Of a stretch of 64,000 nt of DNA, positions 21,452 through 30,852 are shown in pieces (position 1 is the first letter of the stretch; every line of letters starts with the position of its first letter). The stretch spans positions 337,501 through 401,500 of the forward strand of contig BROI01000001.1 of NCBI GenBank assembly GCA_027923505.1, written 5' to 3'. Position numbers and translations under genes: made by a program. Source of the DNA: Mayamaea pseudoterrestris. Taxonomy: Eukaryota > Bacillariophyta > Bacillariophyceae > Sellaphorales > Sellaphoraceae. The notes under the pieces are model-generated. The model worked only from the letters and a program-made list of their open reading frames with translations, was not told the origin of the DNA and ran no database searches.

Positions 21452-22772
21452 TTACTCAATGGAAGCAAAGAACTCGTCAAGGTCGTCTTCAGCCTCTACC
21501 CCTGCTGCAGCATCATAATTTTCCGCAGTAGGTCCATGCGACGTGGCCTGGTTGTCAGCTGCTTGATTTGCGCAACCATCCTGACTACCATAGTAGTTGG
21601 TGGAGTCCTGCGATGTGGAAAGAGCAGGCTCGACGAAAAGAGTCGATCCATTTGGAAATTGTAATCCGTTCCTCTATGCACTCGGACCAATGTGGTCAGT
21701 CAGGTCGACGCAAAGATCACTGACATGCTACAACGAGTATGATACCATTCACATTTAACAAAATACAATTGGCAGCAAAGGAAAATGACTGCTCTCTGCA
21801 ATCCACAGACCTCTCTTGACTCACCTGGCTACAAACCATAATAATAAATTCTTGTCTAGCTTGTTCATCACCGTCCGTTGGCTTCCAATGGTAAATAACT
21901 AAACCATCGCCCTTGAGCTGCCCAGTTTGTTTGTTTTGATACAAGTGAATCTTTTTCAGCGACGCAAACTCGGCAAACAAGGATGTCAGTGTGGCGACAA
22001 GGTCATTGTGCGAGTCGTTGGCATTATCTGTCGCCGCCGCCATGGTGGCGAGACCCGAAACGTACAGAGACAATGTGTTGTCGGAAGACGAATGAGGCTT
22101 TCGTGCTGGCGGTGCATCATGTTGGTGCTGCTGCTGCTGCTGCTGCATTCGCCGTCGTTCAAGGGCTGCCTGTTGTGCGATTTGTATCTGATTCTCATAC
22201 AATAGCTGCTGCTGAATCTGATGCTCCAACTGCTGCAAATGGCGGTCGCGTTGGCGCGTCAAAAACTCCAAGTTGCGAATCATGGCGAGCCTGCGTCGAT
22301 TGGCTTCCCGCGCCAAGCATTGCTCGCGCTGCACTCGAAAGTATTCTGGTGTCAGTGATGACGAATACTGCTCCTCTTCTCGATTTTGTTGCTGTTGGTC
22401 GATTGTAAACGAAGCAGGTTCTGGTAATGTCTGCTGCTGCTGCTCCTGAGTTTGCTGCTTGAGTCGCTCAATGATTGCCATGGCGCGAACGGTACCTTGC
22501 TGAAGCAATTGTTCCTTTGGATTGAACGTAGTTGATTCGCCAGCGTCATTAGTAACGACTTGATCATTTACTGAATACGCTGGATGATGACCTTGCTTTT
22601 GCTGTCGTTCTTGATTCTGCTGCTCGTGATACTCCATGCACTGCTCCAGAAAGGCTTGCACCGACTGCTGCTGCGAGGCCTCGATGCTACTGCCAGCTGC
22701 TCCATGAGTGTTGCTGCATCCGAGACCAGCCCATGTATTTCCTTCTTCACTGTAATAATAGTCTGAGCTCAT
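21452..22772 (-). CDS. Gln-rich single-RRM protein
   Basis: Two exons: 22772-21825 and 21673-21452, across a 151-base intron (donor GTGAGT after VCSQ, acceptor GCATAG before RNGLQF), phase 0, giving 389 residues. The join completes an RNA recognition motif: SLYVSGL starts RNP2, FASLKKIHLYQ and GQLKGDGLVIYHW cover the RNP1 region, and RNGLQFPNGSTLFVEPA supplies strand 4. The KGDG variant of RNP1 resembles the first RRM of HTATSF1/Cus2 splicing factors. The N-terminal 200 residues are Gln-rich (CAG/CTG runs near 22126-22147) with a helical stretch rich in Arg, Gln and Leu; the C-terminus ends in the acidic EAEDDLDEFFASIE. The second exon lacks its own ATG and is easily missed. A role in pre-mRNA processing is inferred from the RRM only. 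Confidence 0.75.
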
Positions 22773-22867
22773 GTTTAGAGTGTTTGGAGAGCACGAAAGA
22801 CCTTGTGGTTGCGCCTCGGCTGGACGTCATGGTTGCTTGCGAGCGATGTTTAAGCAACGGAGTGTCG

Positions 22868-22875
22868 TACCGGTA
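22868..22875. promoter_or_regulatory. TACCGGTA palindrome in divergent promoter
   Basis: Perfect 8-base palindrome, 80 bases before the ATG of the Mss51-like gene and 96 bases before the start of the RRM gene. One of six exact copies seen in the window, all outside the coding regions called here. Confidence 0.35.
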
Positions 22876-22954
22876 TCCGTTTGGCACCGTTGCGACATGG
22901 AATCATGCGAGGATCCCAGCTTCAAAACATCCATCACATTCATCGTCATGGAAC

Positions 22955-23881
22955 ATGCAATCCTCTGCTTCCCTTCGTCGACTATTTGCGACGAGAATAA
23001 AATCAAGCAATAGCTATGAAGACAAGGCACTGCAATGGGCGCGTCGAAATCCTGAATTAGCGCAAGAATGCCTTCACATTCCATCTTCCGTCAATGATGA
23101 GCAAATGCGGCATGAGACTGACAATCGTACTTGTGCAACAAGTATCTTCTCCGACTATTGGGCGCGTCGAAAGTGGAGATTTCCATCGTCTTTAGACAAA
23201 CAAGAGAAATCTATGGCAGAAGGACTAGCAACTCACGTACTTTCGGCGCCATTGACCGTGGCGAAGTTCATCTCGAACTTGTTGCAGTCGCCAATACACA
23301 CGTCACATGCCACAACATTTACCAGAGCTACGAATCAACAGAAATGGTGCTGCATTGGAGCTCGAGCCGAAGCAAGCCTTCCAGTACAATACTGGAGGGA
23401 AGTCTTGGTTGTGTTGAGTTGGTTGAACCATGCGAATGCACCAGTCCAAGTACAGCTAGACTTCATTGGACCGGAAGTGTTGCAACGACCGCCACTGACC
23501 TTGTCGTACATGGACGCGACGCTGAAACTCCAATGGACATTTTCTGGAAAGTTTCACGAAATGGATCCGGCACATGCGTCATCTTACGATGCATACATAT
23601 TGCTCAATCCTGGATTGGGCCACGACCATTTGATGGTCGATTGGAAACCATCGATTGATCTCCTGCTCGGCTGCTCCGCTCCCAAACTCTTGACTGCACA
23701 TTCAAAACTGGATGCAAGTCGTGATGCCAAAGTGTTGTCCGACTATTTTCTTGCAAGCAGCCTTGACTACGAGCTGAATCCCTTTGCCAGTCGCATCACG
23801 TACCAGGATCCGTTTGACAGTAGTCACATGGTGCAACCAAATCACTACGTCCTTCAACTTTCAGATGAAAATATAAAGTAG
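22955..23881 (+). CDS. Mss51-like mitochondrial protein (C-terminal domain)
   Basis: About 308 residues from the ATG at 22955. That start is preferred because MQSSASLRRLFATRIKSS is a good mitochondrial presequence; the frame is open further upstream (Met at 22733 and near 22832), but those starts sit in the promoter of the divergent RRM gene. The C-terminal half shows the pattern of the Mss51/zf-MYND-associated domain: DAYILLNPGLGHDHL, then KLLTAHSKLDASRDAKVL and ELNPFASRITYQDPF. In yeast Mss51 activates translation of COX1 mRNA and helps assembly of cytochrome oxidase. The N-terminal zinc-binding segment of Mss51 is not visible here, so whether it does the same job is open. It converges on TAB2 with a 39-base gap. 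Confidence 0.7.
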   Translation: MQSSASLRRLFATRIKSSNSYEDKALQWARRNPELAQECLHIPSSVNDEQMRHETDNRTCATSIFSDYWARRKWRFPSSLDKQEKSMAEGLATHVLSAPLTVAKFISNLLQSPIHTSHATTFTRATNQQKWCCIGARAEASLPVQYWREVLVVLSWLNHANAPVQVQLDFIGPEVLQRPPLTLSYMDATLKLQWTFSGKFHEMDPAHASSYDAYILLNPGLGHDHLMVDWKPSIDLLLGCSAPKLLTAHSKLDASRDAKVLSDYFLASSLDYELNPFASRITYQDPFDSSHMVQPNHYVLQLSDENIK

Positions 23882-23920
23882 GCATTAAATATAAGCTACT
23901 TTATTTGCACCTATTTTTAT

Positions 23921-24952
23921 CTAGATACTCGTCGGTAACTCTCGGAGCAACCAAAACCCTTCTGGATCATCATCATCCGTCAATTGCACCGACACAAAGT
24001 GCAGTCCTTGCAAAAGATCCTTGCCCTCCTCAAAGGCTGCCGCTTCGGATCGCTGCTGGTCATTCAACTTGGCCATCAAGTACTGCGTATCAATGTCTGA
24101 CTCCATGGTCAAGACGCGCTTGCGCAAGTCGGCCGTCATGGCGTACACTTCCGTACCAGCCAACCACGTGGCCAATGCCTTGGCGCGAGCCGAAATGACG
24201 ACAATACCTTGCACAAAGGCGTCACCAGGAACATCTTTGGGAAGTGGACAGAGACGACCAACGCCAATGTTTTCGGCGGAAACACCGCCGCCAGCCATAA
24301 ACTCGGATACTGGCAAGCCGACAAAGGCATATTTTTCTCCGCGCAAGGCATCCGGAAGTTTCACTGGCGTGCGAACATCCAAAAAGCTTGGCGTGGCACT
24401 TTGACGCATATTGACATTGTAGCCTTCCATGTTGGGATATACGTGTTCGTGTCGGTCCTCCAGCCACGCCGCCAAGGCAAACGTGCATCGACTCGGTCGA
24501 CTCGTCACTGGCAAGTCGGCGAGCGCAATGCTGACCATGTTGAACATGGCGCCCCGAAAGAAGCGAATAATGGTTGGTTTGACTTCGACTTGTTCCATTA
24601 GATCGTCAACGACTTTGCGGAGTGTTTTGCTGTTGACCTGGTTGCTTGGAAGCTCCTGACAAAAGGTGAAGCTGCCGGTGGAATCGGTAATGAGAACCTC
24701 CCACAGTTTCTTGCCGCCAACGGCGACGGGACGACTGTAGCAATCGAGTTCCCATTCATCGGATGCTTGATCTGGTTTTAGAATGGTGAATTCTGTGGTG
24801 GTTGATGAAGGCATGCTAGACGCAAGTGCATTCGATGATGAAGAAGAAGTCATTAATTTGGATGGAAGCATCGGCGGAAGAAATGCAGAGCTTGTCGCTA
24901 GCAAAAGCATGCATGCCTTCAAAACGAAACATGTCCTCCTCGTCATGACCAA
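23921..24952 (-). CDS. TAB2: TAB2/ATAB2-like plastid translation factor
   Basis: Single exon, 343 residues. Residues 1-24 are a signal peptide ending TSSAFLPP, an ASAFAP-type plastid import site, followed by a Ser-rich transit peptide. The mature protein begins with WELDCYSRPVAVGGKKLWEV, the signature of the Tab2 family (DUF1092), and continues with IRFFRGAMFNMV, TFALAAWLEDRHEHVYP, and ends with a conserved ESDIDTQYLMAKLNDQQRSEAAAFEEGKD-type segment and GFWLLRELPTSI. In green algae and plants Tab2/ATAB2 binds the 5' leader of plastid psaB mRNA and is needed to make photosystem I reaction-centre proteins. Length matches homologues. The neighbouring Mss51-like gene acts in the analogous step in mitochondria, perhaps by coincidence. 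Confidence 0.9.
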   Translation of the reverse strand: MVMTRRTCFVLKACMLLLATSSAFLPPMLPSKLMTSSSSSNALASSMPSSTTTEFTILKPDQASDEWELDCYSRPVAVGGKKLWEVLITDSTGSFTFCQELPSNQVNSKTLRKVVDDLMEQVEVKPTIIRFFRGAMFNMVSIALADLPVTSRPSRCTFALAAWLEDRHEHVYPNMEGYNVNMRQSATPSFLDVRTPVKLPDALRGEKYAFVGLPVSEFMAGGGVSAENIGVGRLCPLPKDVPGDAFVQGIVVISARAKALATWLAGTEVYAMTADLRKRVLTMESDIDTQYLMAKLNDQQRSEAAAFEEGKDLLQGLHFVSVQLTDDDDPEGFWLLRELPTSI

Positions 24953-25667
24953 GTGTAATGATTGCGAATGAGCTTTCTGTATGATGTATCGTGAGATGTG
25001 ACCGACGATGCAATCTGTTCATGGTTGATGGGTGATGGACGCCCGAAGGATTCCCACTTGAAGTCGCATTGTTACATAAATGCCGCGGCTGACAGTCGCG
25101 ATCTATGAGCTACCTGTAAGTGCTATCTGTTAGCACGTCCTTCTTAAGCGCATATGACGACTATGGAGTCTATGATATAATTTAAGCTACGCTTATTATA
25201 GCTTTCGACAAGAGATTGTCGAAAGCAGGCTGGTCAACGAGTCTTGTACACTTCTTCCGTAGCAAGATCGCCATCATCCCACGTATTGACAATCAAATTA
25301 GCATCCCAAGAGGTCTGACTCCAATCAACGAATTTCCAAGCACACCAAAAGATGTTGTTTGCTGGTGCATGGGACCTATCGTTCCAACAAAAAGACAACC
25401 CAGCTTGCCACTTGCTGAGAATTCGTCTCATGGTTCATTGTGTATGCGAAATTGGCAGCAGCCAAAATGTTATGATTGTCATTATCACCGTAGCTTCATT
25501 CCGACAGCTGACGCGCGCTTCTCCTCCCCAAATAACAGCGAAAGTACTGGCTCAAGTAACGGCTCACTTTGAATGCACAAGTGTTGTCGTATCCAAAGAG
25601 TTTTTTGAACATGTCCTTGCGCTGTGACCCGATATCTTATGGATCATGTACAGGTCTATCGCGTCCA
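24953..25667. other. Long intergenic region with a perfect hairpin
   Basis: No gene called. A minus-strand stretch from about 25430 down to 25234 has a protein-like look (rich in Trp, Asn, Asp) but its frame is interrupted repeatedly and no domain is recognised, so it may be a gene remnant or chance. The one clear structure is the inverted repeat at 25201-25226. Confidence 0.4.
25201..25226. repeat. Perfect 11-bp inverted repeat with GAGA loop
   Basis: GCTTTCGACAA, then GAGA, then TTGTCGAAAGC. The arms are exact complements and the loop fits the GNRA tetraloop class, so an RNA copy from either strand would fold tightly. It lies about 440 bases downstream of the TatD stop codon and about 250 bases upstream of the TAB2 start, so it could be a 3' processing or regulatory structure. 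Confidence 0.6.
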
Positions 25668-26642
25668 TCATTCAGTCAGGCTGTACAAGGCAAAAGCATT
25701 TCGTGTGGTTTGCTCGACAATGACCGCTTCGTCCTCATTCAACGCGTCGGCCAAAAACCGTATGCACTCGACAATACTGTCAGGAACAAGCGCAGCATCC
25801 TCATGGTCAGATTCTAACACAAGCCGCTCCAGACCAACCTTTCTTATCACGTCTGCCGTTTTGGGCGTGCGAAAGTTGATGACTGGTGCAAAGCCAAAGT
25901 AAACTTTTCCTGGCGCTCGACCGCACATGGCAGTCAACTGGTCAACGAGACCTTCCTTGCCACCAAACGCGTGAAAGTAAATCTTGGGAGGCAGTCTCTT
26001 CGTTTTCCGTTTGACTCGATTGAGACAGTCAAATAGCACGCCAAACGATTTGACGGCGTGAACACTGACAGGTCGATCAAGCTTGATTGCCAGCTCCAAC
26101 TGCAAACAAAACGCTAAAGCCTGCTGATCTAGCGGCGACACCAAATCCTTGGTAACCGGATCGAAATGAAACCCATCAATTCCAATTTCGCCAACGGTAG
26201 CGTGTGGATGATCCAGCAATATACGCTCGAGTTGGTCAACCCAACGTGGAATCATCGCGCCATCGTTGCACAGCGAAGTCGGATCGTCGACACAAGCCCA
26301 ATCTTCTTCCGTCAGTACATGTAGAAACCATGGATGAACGCCAAAGCAAGGGACAATCTTGACGCCAGGATGCTCACGAGGAAGATTGATTGACAATTCC
26401 TCAACGCGCGCATAGTCTTGAGGCTGCGTGCTCATGATGCTCATTCCGCTGAGCGCCAGTGGATTATCGGTTGACGCTTTGTTAAAGAGGGCCAGTTTTG
26501 GCGCCGACGGACCCATGTGCACATGGTTGTGGCTGTCAAAGGGAAGTAGTCTCATGGTGACAACGGCGAGGAATTTTGTGAGGCGAGAGGATCGTGCCAA
26601 CGACACTTTGAGTACCGCTATGGCGTCATGTGGCGTCAGCAT
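25668..26642 (-). CDS. TatD-family metal-dependent hydrolase
   Basis: Single exon of 324 codons; an internal Met at 26555 (MRLLPFDSHNHVHMG) would give 295 residues. The extra 29 N-terminal residues of the long form are rich in Leu, Ser, Arg and Lys without acidic residues after position 6 and could be a mitochondrial presequence, so both forms may exist. Metal-binding motifs of the TatD/amidohydrolase barrel are present in order: DSHNHVH near the start, GEIGID with the bridging Glu, VHAV, YFHAFGG, and ESDHEDA at the end. TatD proteins are 3'-5' exonucleases and phosphoesterases; the closest architectural match is the eukaryotic Scn1 (Cut9-interacting) branch. Substrate is not predictable. Confidence 0.85.
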   Translation of the reverse strand: MLTPHDAIAVLKVSLARSSRLTKFLAVVTMRLLPFDSHNHVHMGPSAPKLALFNKASTDNPLALSGMSIMSTQPQDYARVEELSINLPREHPGVKIVPCFGVHPWFLHVLTEEDWACVDDPTSLCNDGAMIPRWVDQLERILLDHPHATVGEIGIDGFHFDPVTKDLVSPLDQQALAFCLQLELAIKLDRPVSVHAVKSFGVLFDCLNRVKRKTKRLPPKIYFHAFGGKEGLVDQLTAMCGRAPGKVYFGFAPVINFRTPKTADVIRKVGLERLVLESDHEDAALVPDSIVECIRFLADALNEDEAVIVEQTTRNAFALYSLTE

Positions 26643-26929
26643 TCGGTCGTGTTCGGGTCATGCGTTCGCAAAAATTGGTCCGCCTTGCTGCTGCAAATCC
26701 TGCTTGGCTGTGAATGAACTTGCCGTTGCAGTACTGTACTTGTATCCGTAATAATAGGCGAAGTTGTGTATGCTTGTTTACTTGTATGTAGCCTATCTTA
26801 TCTATGTTTAGGCCTCCATTGTATGGTGGCGTGTAAAGTTTAACGTGTACTTTTGTGTTGTGTTTAAGGGCCATCACAAATCAGAGTGACGTGCTAGTGC
26901 TTGCGTCGTTGAACAGTCCATACTTTCAT

Positions 26930-27850
26930 TCAGACCTTGCCTTGCTGCAGCAGAAGAATAGAATCCAGCTCTTGAATGTCTTCAGATACAGTCATGACTT
27001 CCAAATTGTCTGGCAATAAACCGGAGCGTTGAAAGACGTAGAGCGCATCGCCGTAGGCTTCGCGCGCATCCTGCAACTGGTTCGCCTGCGCATACGTGTG
27101 ACCCATGCTCACGTAGCTTCTAGCGACTTCCACGTGATGGGGACCGACCAGTTTCTCCTGCAGCTGCTTGGATTCGTAAAAGCAAGTGACTGCTTCCTCC
27201 AAGCGACCGCCTTGCACAAAGACGTTGCCAAGATTGTGATAGGTGGCTGCCACTTGACTATTGACGCGACCAAAGTGGTGAATGCGAATCTCCAAGGCTT
27301 GCTGTAAGTAAACAATCGCTTCGCTGATTCGATTGAGCTTGCCGAGCGCTATTCCAATGTTGTTGGCAGTGTTTGCCGTGTCAATGTGACCTTCTCCGAG
27401 GCACTGGGACCGAATCTCCAAGGCATTCCTCCAGCAGCGGCATGCGTCGTTCCAGTTGCCGTCTTGAGCGCGTTGCAGTCCCTTGGCGTTCCATCCATTG
27501 CCCATGGAAATGCTTCGCCTTAGAAACGTATTTGATGCTGCTGTTGGATCATTTGCATTCGTATTCTCCGACTTGCTCTTTTTCGGAGTTTTTGTGATCT
27601 GCAGAATTTGCTGCGCCTTTTCCAACGCTCGACTGTCAATTTTGTCGAGCCAATCCATGATGAAGAATGGTTTTGGCGTGTCCTCTTGCTCGTGCTCTGA
27701 AAGTTCCAGACTGCCGACACTGGTGGCAACGCTCGACGTTGATGAAGCAGTCGCATCGGATGGGGCATCACCCTTCATGGTCGATGGTGAGCACACGACT
27801 GCCTCATCTGCAAAGCTCTTCTGATCATTCATACTCTCAAGCAAAACCAT
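26930..27850 (-). CDS. TPR protein, kinesin-light-chain-like repeats
   Basis: Single exon, 306 residues. Residues 1-110 are Ser/Thr-rich and disordered with a short helix (FFIMDWLDKIDSRALEKAQQILQI). From about residue 115 there are four to five tetratricopeptide repeats of the 42-residue kinesin-light-chain type: GWNAKGLQRAQDGNWNDACR, TANNIGIALGKLNRISEAIV, TYHNLGNVFVQGGRLEEAVT, SYVSMGHTYAQANQLQDARE. These stack into a groove that binds peptides. No enzymatic domain and no targeting signal. It is probably an adaptor; KLC-type repeats are very common in stramenopile proteins and do not by themselves imply kinesin binding. Confidence 0.8.
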   Translation of the reverse strand: MVLLESMNDQKSFADEAVVCSPSTMKGDAPSDATASSTSSVATSVGSLELSEHEQEDTPKPFFIMDWLDKIDSRALEKAQQILQITKTPKKSKSENTNANDPTAASNTFLRRSISMGNGWNAKGLQRAQDGNWNDACRCWRNALEIRSQCLGEGHIDTANTANNIGIALGKLNRISEAIVYLQQALEIRIHHFGRVNSQVAATYHNLGNVFVQGGRLEEAVTCFYESKQLQEKLVGPHHVEVARSYVSMGHTYAQANQLQDAREAYGDALYVFQRSGLLPDNLEVMTVSEDIQELDSILLLQQGKV

Positions 27851-28821
27851 GGCAAGTTTCTGTCAGTCGTCTTGATTATAGACAATCTCGGCCATTTGCG
27901 ATTGCCTGGATTGCTCAGGACAGTTTGAAAAATGTTCCGCTCCGCATCCAGTTTTTTAGCCCGACAGATGGGAGCAGCACATGGTTATTGCCAGCGCACC
28001 CATGTTCGCTTGCGGTTTTCAAGACTACCCCGGACAAGCTCGTCGCGCCGGGCAGGCAAAGATTTAGGCGAATGCATTTTGAAAACGAATTCTACGAAAA
28101 TATCGATATAAGCATAGTTGAAGTTATTGTAGTTTACTGGTCATTCTGGTCGGCACTGCTTTCATGTGCCCCACTCGCGGAACCGAAGTCCATCGCCGCA
28201 CGGAAAAGCCAGCTAGCCATAACAAAAATTTGGCATCCAATGCGCACCGTGACGCGCCAACATTTTTGGCAACTTCACTATGAGTCAGTTGGCTGCGTTT
28301 ATACAATATGGCCTGAGTAGTATGAAGGGTAGCATTCACAGTCAGTAGTATTGAGGCGAGTCAAACTTTGTTTGCGTTGACTTATGTTTGCTGCGATGCT
28401 GCGGAAAGTAAGTTGTTTCAATAACATGTTGTAGTCTACATTGCATGTTAAGTGGATGGTTCGTGGCAAAACTGGGAAATAATTGATACCATATACTCAT
28501 GTGCAATATGGAAGACAATGGCAGGAAATTGTTGTTGAGCGAATGAGCGAAGAGAGGAGCTCATTTTCCTCGCATTCGATAGCCTAATTTACACACGTAC
28601 CGTACAGACGAAATCAAATAAGTCTAGTAGGCTTGCCATCAATATTGCTACGTACTGCATTCTGTAGGTTTTGTCGAAGGGGTAGACTACCCGTCGCGAT
28701 TTGCAAGCAAAACGGTCCGATTTTTGGCGATCCGAGTACCGAACCGACTCTCGAAGCGACATTCGAACGAAGCCGATTCACCTCGCCATCGAGCGGCTGC
28801 CTTTATTACAATATCTTCCCC
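27851..28821. other. Long intergenic region with a dispersed-repeat copy
   Basis: Nearly 1 kb without a gene. A 217-codon plus-strand frame (27667-28320) is largely the antisense of the TPR gene and is rejected. The segment 28139-28310 resembles 30620-30755. The rest shows no coding signal. Confidence 0.4.
28139..28310. repeat. Diverged dispersed repeat, copy 1
   Basis: Shares with copy 2 at 30620-30755 the blocks GGCACTGCTTTCATGT (copy 2 has TTTCCATGT), ACTCGCGGA, and ATCCAATGCGCACCGTGACG (copy 2: GTCCAATGCGCACCATGACG), in the same order and orientation. Copy 1 has about 45 extra bases between the second and third block. Too short and diverged to classify; could be a small non-autonomous transposon or a duplicated regulatory region. 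Confidence 0.5.
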
Positions 28822-29601
28822 ATGACAGCCATGTTATCACGCGTTCAACTATTTGAGGGCGACTTGATAACACCATGGGCTTTGCTGTTGCTCGGAGTCA
28901 CAGTAGCAAGCAAGATACACTGGGAATATTATCTGGAAAGTCTTGATTATGCCGTCGATTCCTTCCTCGTTCCGATTTATACGCTTCTCGCGGTGCTTTA
29001 TCTTTCGAGCATTGCTTTCAGTAAACAGCTCGAGCCACTATATCATCTACTCGGAAAGATAGCTTCAGTTCTGCGCTTGAAATCAAAGTCAGTAGCTACA
29101 GAATCTGTGTTGCCTGCACCCACGCTGCCAATCGAAATTCCCTCCGGCTTGGAAACGGAGGAACAACCCTTTGACTTATCTGGCGCATATAAGCTCATTG
29201 AAAACCAAAACTACGAAGAGTTTCTTGGCGTGCAAGGTGTTCCGCGCATGTATCGAGGCATGGCCAACAAGGCTCGGCCGGTCCATCGCATCACGCATCG
29301 TGGTCGACTGCTCACGATCAAGATTGAAGGCATTATTGAATCTCAAACGACGTACATTATCGACGGACCACCCGTCCAATGCGATGTTCGTGGACGCATC
29401 TTTGAAGATACAATGACGTATCTGGACAATAATCGAACAGGAATTGTGGTGACGAAGCGAGCGTTGACGGAGAAGTACCAAATCACGGTGCAGCGAGAGC
29501 TGTCAGAGGACGGACAAGCGATTCTAATGACCTCCAAGGCAACATTTACGGACGGAAAGGATCCAGTGGAATGCATACAAAAGTTCAAGCGAATAGAGTA
29601 G
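28822..29601 (+). CDS. Membrane-anchored FABP/lipocalin-like protein
   Basis: About 259 residues from the ATG at 28822 (MTAMLSRVQLFEGDL); the frame is open upstream to 28633, but that part has no protein-like character. Residues 10-75 contain two hydrophobic segments (LITPWALLLLGVTVASKIHW and FLVPIYTLLAVLYLSSIAF), likely membrane helices. After a linker, residues about 120-259 match the small beta-barrel of fatty-acid-binding proteins: FDLSGAYKLIENQNYEEFLG at the start, paired strands ending FTDGKDPVECIQKFKRIE, the usual FABP/CRABP close. A binding pocket for a lipid or other hydrophobic ligand is likely; its location at a membrane is inferred from the two helices. FABPs are normally soluble, so the fusion is unusual. 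Confidence 0.75.
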   Translation: MTAMLSRVQLFEGDLITPWALLLLGVTVASKIHWEYYLESLDYAVDSFLVPIYTLLAVLYLSSIAFSKQLEPLYHLLGKIASVLRLKSKSVATESVLPAPTLPIEIPSGLETEEQPFDLSGAYKLIENQNYEEFLGVQGVPRMYRGMANKARPVHRITHRGRLLTIKIEGIIESQTTYIIDGPPVQCDVRGRIFEDTMTYLDNNRTGIVVTKRALTEKYQITVQRELSEDGQAILMTSKATFTDGKDPVECIQKFKRIE

Positions 29602-29956
29602 AGTGTATCGCCGGCCGCCAAAGTTATAGTCGGCTTTCCATAAAACGAACGTGCGCGACTATGCGACGTAAAAAGGTTATAGATCAAAACTGAGTTATAA
29701 TATCAAGTAGTTTATAGTCATGTGTACGTATCGATGCCGTGTTGTTGGCTCTTTCGACGGGTAGTCAGGCAGATGCAGTATGTAGTCGCTATATGTAGCG
29801 CTACTCCGGTACGTTTCATGCATATTAGTGGGGATTTGCTCCAATACGTCGTCGTTGGTTGTAACATCGGAGCCTTCACCTTCTGCAGTAACTGATAATG
29901 CTGGATTGAGCCTTGGACGACAAGTCGAGGCTTCTCTAAAGGCATCTGCAAAAATT
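29602..29956. other. Intergenic region between convergent genes
   Basis: About 355 bases between two 3' ends. Minus-strand frames overlapping it (29695-30006) are short and have no supporting features. Confidence 0.4.
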
Positions 29957-30289
29957 CTACAGTTCATCAACAAAGAATCCCCACTCGTCCTCCGCTCCAT
30001 GTTCATCGTGTTGTTGCATCATGGAAGATGCCATGGCGCTCGCTTTTTGCGCCACGGGTACCTTGGCCAAGCTGCTCAAGTCGCCATAGGCTTGCCTTGA
30101 TTCCGAAGAGCCCCATCGAGTCGATTGCGACAAAGGCGTTGGACTCGGCGCTGCTGACGATGATGAACTTGAAGTGCTGGCGCTAGCTAGCGTTGAACAG
30201 GAATCGTTAATGGCGAGCGAGGAAAAGTTGACGCTTGACAAGCCAGAGGACGACGAAAGGTAGAGGGAACTAGTCAATGATCGGTTCAT
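29957..30289 (-). CDS. Small Ser-rich protein with acidic-aromatic C-terminus
   Basis: About 110 residues from a Met at 30289 (MNRSLTSSLYLSSSS). The frame is open for 33 further codons upstream, but that part overlaps a simple-sequence stretch (GATAGAGCGATAGAG) and may be leader. The body is Ser-rich and disordered; the end, GAEDEWGFFVDEL, is a compact acidic-aromatic motif of the sort used as a docking peptide. Real coding is suggested by the strong Ser bias over 100 residues together with that C-terminus; there is no domain to confirm it. An upstream exon cannot be excluded. Confidence 0.5.
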   Translation of the reverse strand: MNRSLTSSLYLSSSSGLSSVNFSSLAINDSCSTLASASTSSSSSSAAPSPTPLSQSTRWGSSESRQAYGDLSSLAKVPVAQKASAMASSMMQQHDEHGAEDEWGFFVDEL

Positions 30290-30852
30290 GGTAACGATCG
30301 ACTGCTTGACTTCATTCGCAGGGAGTCTTTCGCTCCAAGTGATGGGTTTGTGATCGATATCGAGCGATAGAGCGATAGAGATACGCAAGGCAACAGCCCA
30401 TGGTTTGATGGAGCCTCTTCAAGGTGATTTAGAATGCAATGCGCCACATCATCTCCAATGAACCAATCAAAGACAATCTGACGCACTTTCGTGGAGTGAC
30501 GGAACGCTTTGGAACGATTGGAGGGCAAATTTACTTATGGCCTCAAGGGCTCAAGTTGAGGCACGCGCATGTTTCGATTTGACGCCAGTTTTCACGATTC
30601 GTTTTCTCACATCCATTCTCGCAATGGCACTGCTTTCCATGTCGTGCCGGACTCGCGGATGAGCTGTGGCGTCCAATGCGCACCATGACGAGCCAAACGT
30701 TCTTGACCATGTATCAGGTGCGTTAGCAGCTGCTTTACAATAGAAGTTAATTACATATGGCAACGTTGGCCAATTTATTCTCCCACAACAAATTCTTTGC
30801 ACCCTTGATGTCCTCCCTAAACTAAGCTTTCACCATCACACACTACCATTCT
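30290..30852. other. Intergenic region with second dispersed-repeat copy
   Basis: About 560 bases without a supported gene. Includes the segment 30620-30755 related to 28139-28310. The 83-codon minus-strand frame at 30551-30802 runs through that repeat and is not considered a gene. Confidence 0.4.
30620..30755. repeat. Diverged dispersed repeat, copy 2
   Basis: Partner of the segment at 28139-28310, about 2.4 kb away and in the same orientation. The shared blocks are in the same order, but the spacer after ACTCGCGGA is shorter here. Confidence 0.5.

Noticed and set aside
25205-25640. Possible minus-strand gene remnant rich in Trp, Asn and Asp
   Set aside because: Protein-like pieces appear in different frames with stops, donor and acceptor phases do not agree, and no family is recognised.
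27667-28320. 217-codon plus-strand frame
   Set aside because: Mostly antisense to the TPR gene, then runs into repeat-like intergenic DNA.
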